In this document: one piece after another, positions 13,145 through 14,995 of the stretch | Layout of the letters: each line of letters starts with the position of its first letter | How positions within the stretch are numbered: position 1 is the first letter of the stretch | NCBI GenBank assembly: GCA_963540705.1 | Contig: CAUTQX010000017.1 | Location: 1-14,995 of the forward strand | Source of the DNA: Nanosynbacter sp963540705 | Lineage (GTDB): Bacteria > Patescibacteriota > Saccharimonadia > Saccharimonadales > Saccharimonadaceae | Direction of reading: 5' to 3' | DNA length: 14,995 bases | Position numbers and translations under genes: made by a program | The notes under the pieces: model-generated | What the model was told of the DNA's origin: nothing | What the model saw: only the letters and a program-made list of their open reading frames with translations | Databases searched by the model: none

Positions 13145-13931
13145 GAAATTAAAAAACCGCAAATGGTGGCTGATTTTAGCACTTCCAATCTGGGTTTATG
13201 GTGTATTTCTGGCAGTGGAAGTCATTATTTCATTGGCGGTCGGTGTTTTGATAAAAATCGGAGTACCTCTCGGTTCTGTGAATTCAGTTATTCTTAATAC
13301 GGTGCTTTCGGTTGTCGCATATATTTTGTCGCTAATTGTCGTGATTTCTGTACCGTTTTTGGTTAAGAAGCGTCAGACAACTTTGAGCAATTTGGGAGTG
13401 AATGATTGGCCGACATTTTTGGAAATATTTATCTCTCCGTTTGCTTTTGTGGCGTATTTTTTGCTCACTATGATTACGATGAGTATTGCTAGTGGTGTTT
13501 TTTCGGTGGATATGCAACAGAAGCAAGCTATACCGTTTAGTCAGAGCATGCTAGCGACTCAATGGCAATTTATCATGGCGTTCGTTGTGTTGGTGGTGCT
13601 GGCGCCGATTGTTGAGGAACTTTTGTATCGCGGATATCTTTATGGCAAGTTGCGCAATTCTTTCTCGATTTGGTTATCAATTATCGTAACAAGCATAGCG
13701 TTTGGCGCGGCACATCTTTGGGTTGGTCCAAACTCACCATTGCAATGGGCGGTGGCAGTTGATACATTTACTTTAAGCCTGGTGATGTGTGCTACCAGAG
13801 AATACACCGGAGCAATTTGGGTGCCAATTATGATGCACATGGCGAAAAACGGAATAGCTTTTTATTTCTTGTTTATCAATACTGGCGCAATTAATCAGAC
13901 GGAATCGTTATTGCCGTTTATATTTATGTAA
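13125..13931 (+). CDS. CPBP family intramembrane metalloprotease (CAAX protease/Abi type)
   Basis: The 268 aa membrane protein has about seven hydrophobic helices. It carries the three CPBP motifs: EELLYRG (164-170, the EExxxR signature), FGAAH (193-197) and HMAKN (238-242). The family includes Rce1-like proteases and bacterial proteins involved in processing membrane-bound peptides or in bacteriocin self-immunity. Its substrate is unknown here. The start ATG 13125 lies within the rseP end (20-base overlap) and has no clear Shine-Dalgarno, so it probably depends on rseP translation. The next gene, proS, uses a Shine-Dalgarno that begins on the last base of its stop codon. Confidence 0.9.
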   Translation: MLENFSKKLKNRKWWLILALPIWVYGVFLAVEVIISLAVGVLIKIGVPLGSVNSVILNTVLSVVAYILSLIVVISVPFLVKKRQTTLSNLGVNDWPTFLEIFISPFAFVAYFLLTMITMSIASGVFSVDMQQKQAIPFSQSMLATQWQFIMAFVVLVVLAPIVEELLYRGYLYGKLRNSFSIWLSIIVTSIAFGAAHLWVGPNSPLQWAVAVDTFTLSLVMCATREYTGAIWVPIMMHMAKNGIAFYFLFINTGAINQTESLLPFIFM

Positions 13932-13942
13932 AGGAGAAAAAT

Positions 13943-14995
13943 ATGCGAATGACACAACTTTTTACTAGAACTTTGAAACAGGCGCCAGCTGGTGAGGTTG
14001 CGCGAAATGCTCAGCTTTTGATTCGTGCTGGCTACGTACATAAAACGATGGCGGGCGTGTATTCATTTTTGCCGTTGGGTTTGAGGGTTCTTGAGAATAT
14101 TAAGCAAATTGTTCGCGAGGAAATGGACAAGGCTAATAGCCAGGAATTGGTGATGAGTACTTTGCAGCGAAAGGATTTATGGGAAGAAACTGGCCGCTGG
14201 AGTGATGAACTGGTCGATGTTTGGTTTAAGTCTAAGCTGCAAGACGGCACAGACATTGGCTTTGGTTGGACACATGAGGAGCCGATTGTCGATCTTATTC
14301 GCAATTACTTAAAGAGCTACAAAGATTTGCCAATTAGCGTTTATCAATTCCAGAATAAATTGCGAAATGAACTTCGCGCTAAGAGTGGAATTATGCGTGG
14401 TCGTGAATTTGTGATGAAGGATATGTATTCAATTCACGATAGCAAAGAGAGTTTGGATAGTTACTACAATTCGGTCATCGAGGCGTATAAGCGTTGTTAT
14501 GACCGATTTGGAATCGGTAATGAAACGTATGTGACGTTTGCTTCTGGTGGCGCTTTTACGAAGTTTAGCCATGAGTTTCAGACGATTTGCGATGCTGGCG
14601 AGGATTATATTTATTTGCATCGTGGCGAAAATATCGCTGTTAATGAGGAAGTTTTGGACGAGGCAATTGAGGAGCTCGGTGTCGATCGTAGTGAGTTGGA
14701 AAAGGTGAAAACTGCCGAAGTTGGCAATATCTTTAATTTCGGCACGCAAAAGTCGGAAGAAATGAAATTGGTATTTACGGATGCTGGCGGCAAAGAAAAG
14801 TACGCTTACATGGGAAGTTATGGAATCGGTATTACGCGAGTTATGGGTGTGATTGTTGAGAAATTTGCCGATGAGAAGGGGCTGGTTTGGCCGGAAAATG
14901 TTGCGCCGTTTAAGTTCCATGTCGTTGCAATTGGCGAAAAGGGTAAGGATCTGGCGGGTAAGTTCTATGATGAGCTAGCCGATGGCGGTGTTGGC
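13943..14995 (+). CDS. proS: Prolyl-tRNA synthetase, bacterial type without the editing insert (partial, runs off the right edge)
   Basis: ProRS attaches proline to tRNA-Pro. The first 351 codons are present with no stop. The class II catalytic core is clear: GVYSFLPLGLRVLENI (motif 1 region), WTHEEPIVDLIRNYL, QNKLRNELRAKSGIMRGREFVMKDMYS (motif 2), SHEFQTICDAGED, and GSYGIGITRVMGV (motif 3), followed by the start of the anticodon-binding domain. In E. coli an insert of about 180 residues (INS, which hydrolyses Ala-tRNA-Pro) sits between motifs 2 and 3. Here only about 20 residues separate AVNEE (232-236) from TAEVGNIF (257-264), so INS is absent. ATG 13943 lies six bases after AAGGAG (13931-13936); an in-frame ATG at 13949 is possible. 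It is the last visible gene of the frr operon. Confidence 0.96.
   Translation, partial: MRMTQLFTRTLKQAPAGEVARNAQLLIRAGYVHKTMAGVYSFLPLGLRVLENIKQIVREEMDKANSQELVMSTLQRKDLWEETGRWSDELVDVWFKSKLQDGTDIGFGWTHEEPIVDLIRNYLKSYKDLPISVYQFQNKLRNELRAKSGIMRGREFVMKDMYSIHDSKESLDSYYNSVIEAYKRCYDRFGIGNETYVTFASGGAFTKFSHEFQTICDAGEDYIYLHRGENIAVNEEVLDEAIEELGVDRSELEKVKTAEVGNIFNFGTQKSEEMKLVFTDAGGKEKYAYMGSYGIGITRVMGVIVEKFADEKGLVWPENVAPFKFHVVAIGEKGKDLAGKFYDELADGGVG

Overview
The window looks like chromosome from a reduced-genome bacterium of the Candidate Phyla Radiation (Patescibacteria), most likely Candidatus Saccharibacteria (TM7). This is an inference from gene content and style, not a database match. The signs are compact divergent and convergent gene packing, a short EF-Ts, a bacterial-type prolyl-tRNA synthetase without its editing insert, a cysteine-free L31 with a basic tail, and housekeeping clusters from which usual members (pyrH, cdsA, dxr) are missing. 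UGA is used as a stop (for example uppS, 11985-11987), so the UGA-to-Gly recoding of Gracilibacteria/SR1 does not apply. No stretch above 300 bases lacks a gene, and I see no tRNA, rRNA, CRISPR array or insertion sequence.

Layout. At 1-89 is the 3' end of a parB-like gene. Then come divergent lepB (-) and an LCP/LytR cell-wall ligase gene (+), followed by a polytopic membrane protein of unknown function (+). From 3169 to 7711 the conserved translation set rpmE - prfA - prmC runs on the minus strand. It is split into single genes by three unrecognised plus-strand genes (4142-4726, 5854-6378, 6968-7711). Next is rpsB-tsf (+) with a structured leader and a terminator, then recF (-). A tightly coupled operon frr - nucleotidyltransferase-like gene - uppS - rseP - CPBP protease - proS then runs off the right edge.

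How the genes fit together. PrmC methylates the GGQ glutamine of RF1 (prfA), RF1 ends translation, and RRF (frr) recycles the ribosome. S2, L31 and EF-Ts are further translation parts, and ProRS charges tRNA-Pro. LepB, RseP, the CPBP protease, UppS and the LCP enzyme form an envelope set: signal-peptide removal, intramembrane proteolysis, the undecaprenyl carrier and attachment of glycopolymers to the wall.

Regulation is the most unusual layer. Most genes have an extended -10 box (TGnTATAAT) without a clear -35. In eight cases the box lies only 6-10 nt before the start codon with no Shine-Dalgarno, which predicts leaderless mRNAs. The three unknown plus-strand genes instead have perfect TTGACA -35 boxes. 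In two of them an AG dinucleotide tract, (AG)9 and (AG)8, fills the -35/-10 spacer, giving 23 and 21 bp. This is the architecture expected of slipped-strand, phase-variable promoters; six units would give exactly 17 bp. The third gene has a fixed 17 bp spacer. The rpsB leader can form a hairpin whose loop is complementary to the rpsB Shine-Dalgarno.
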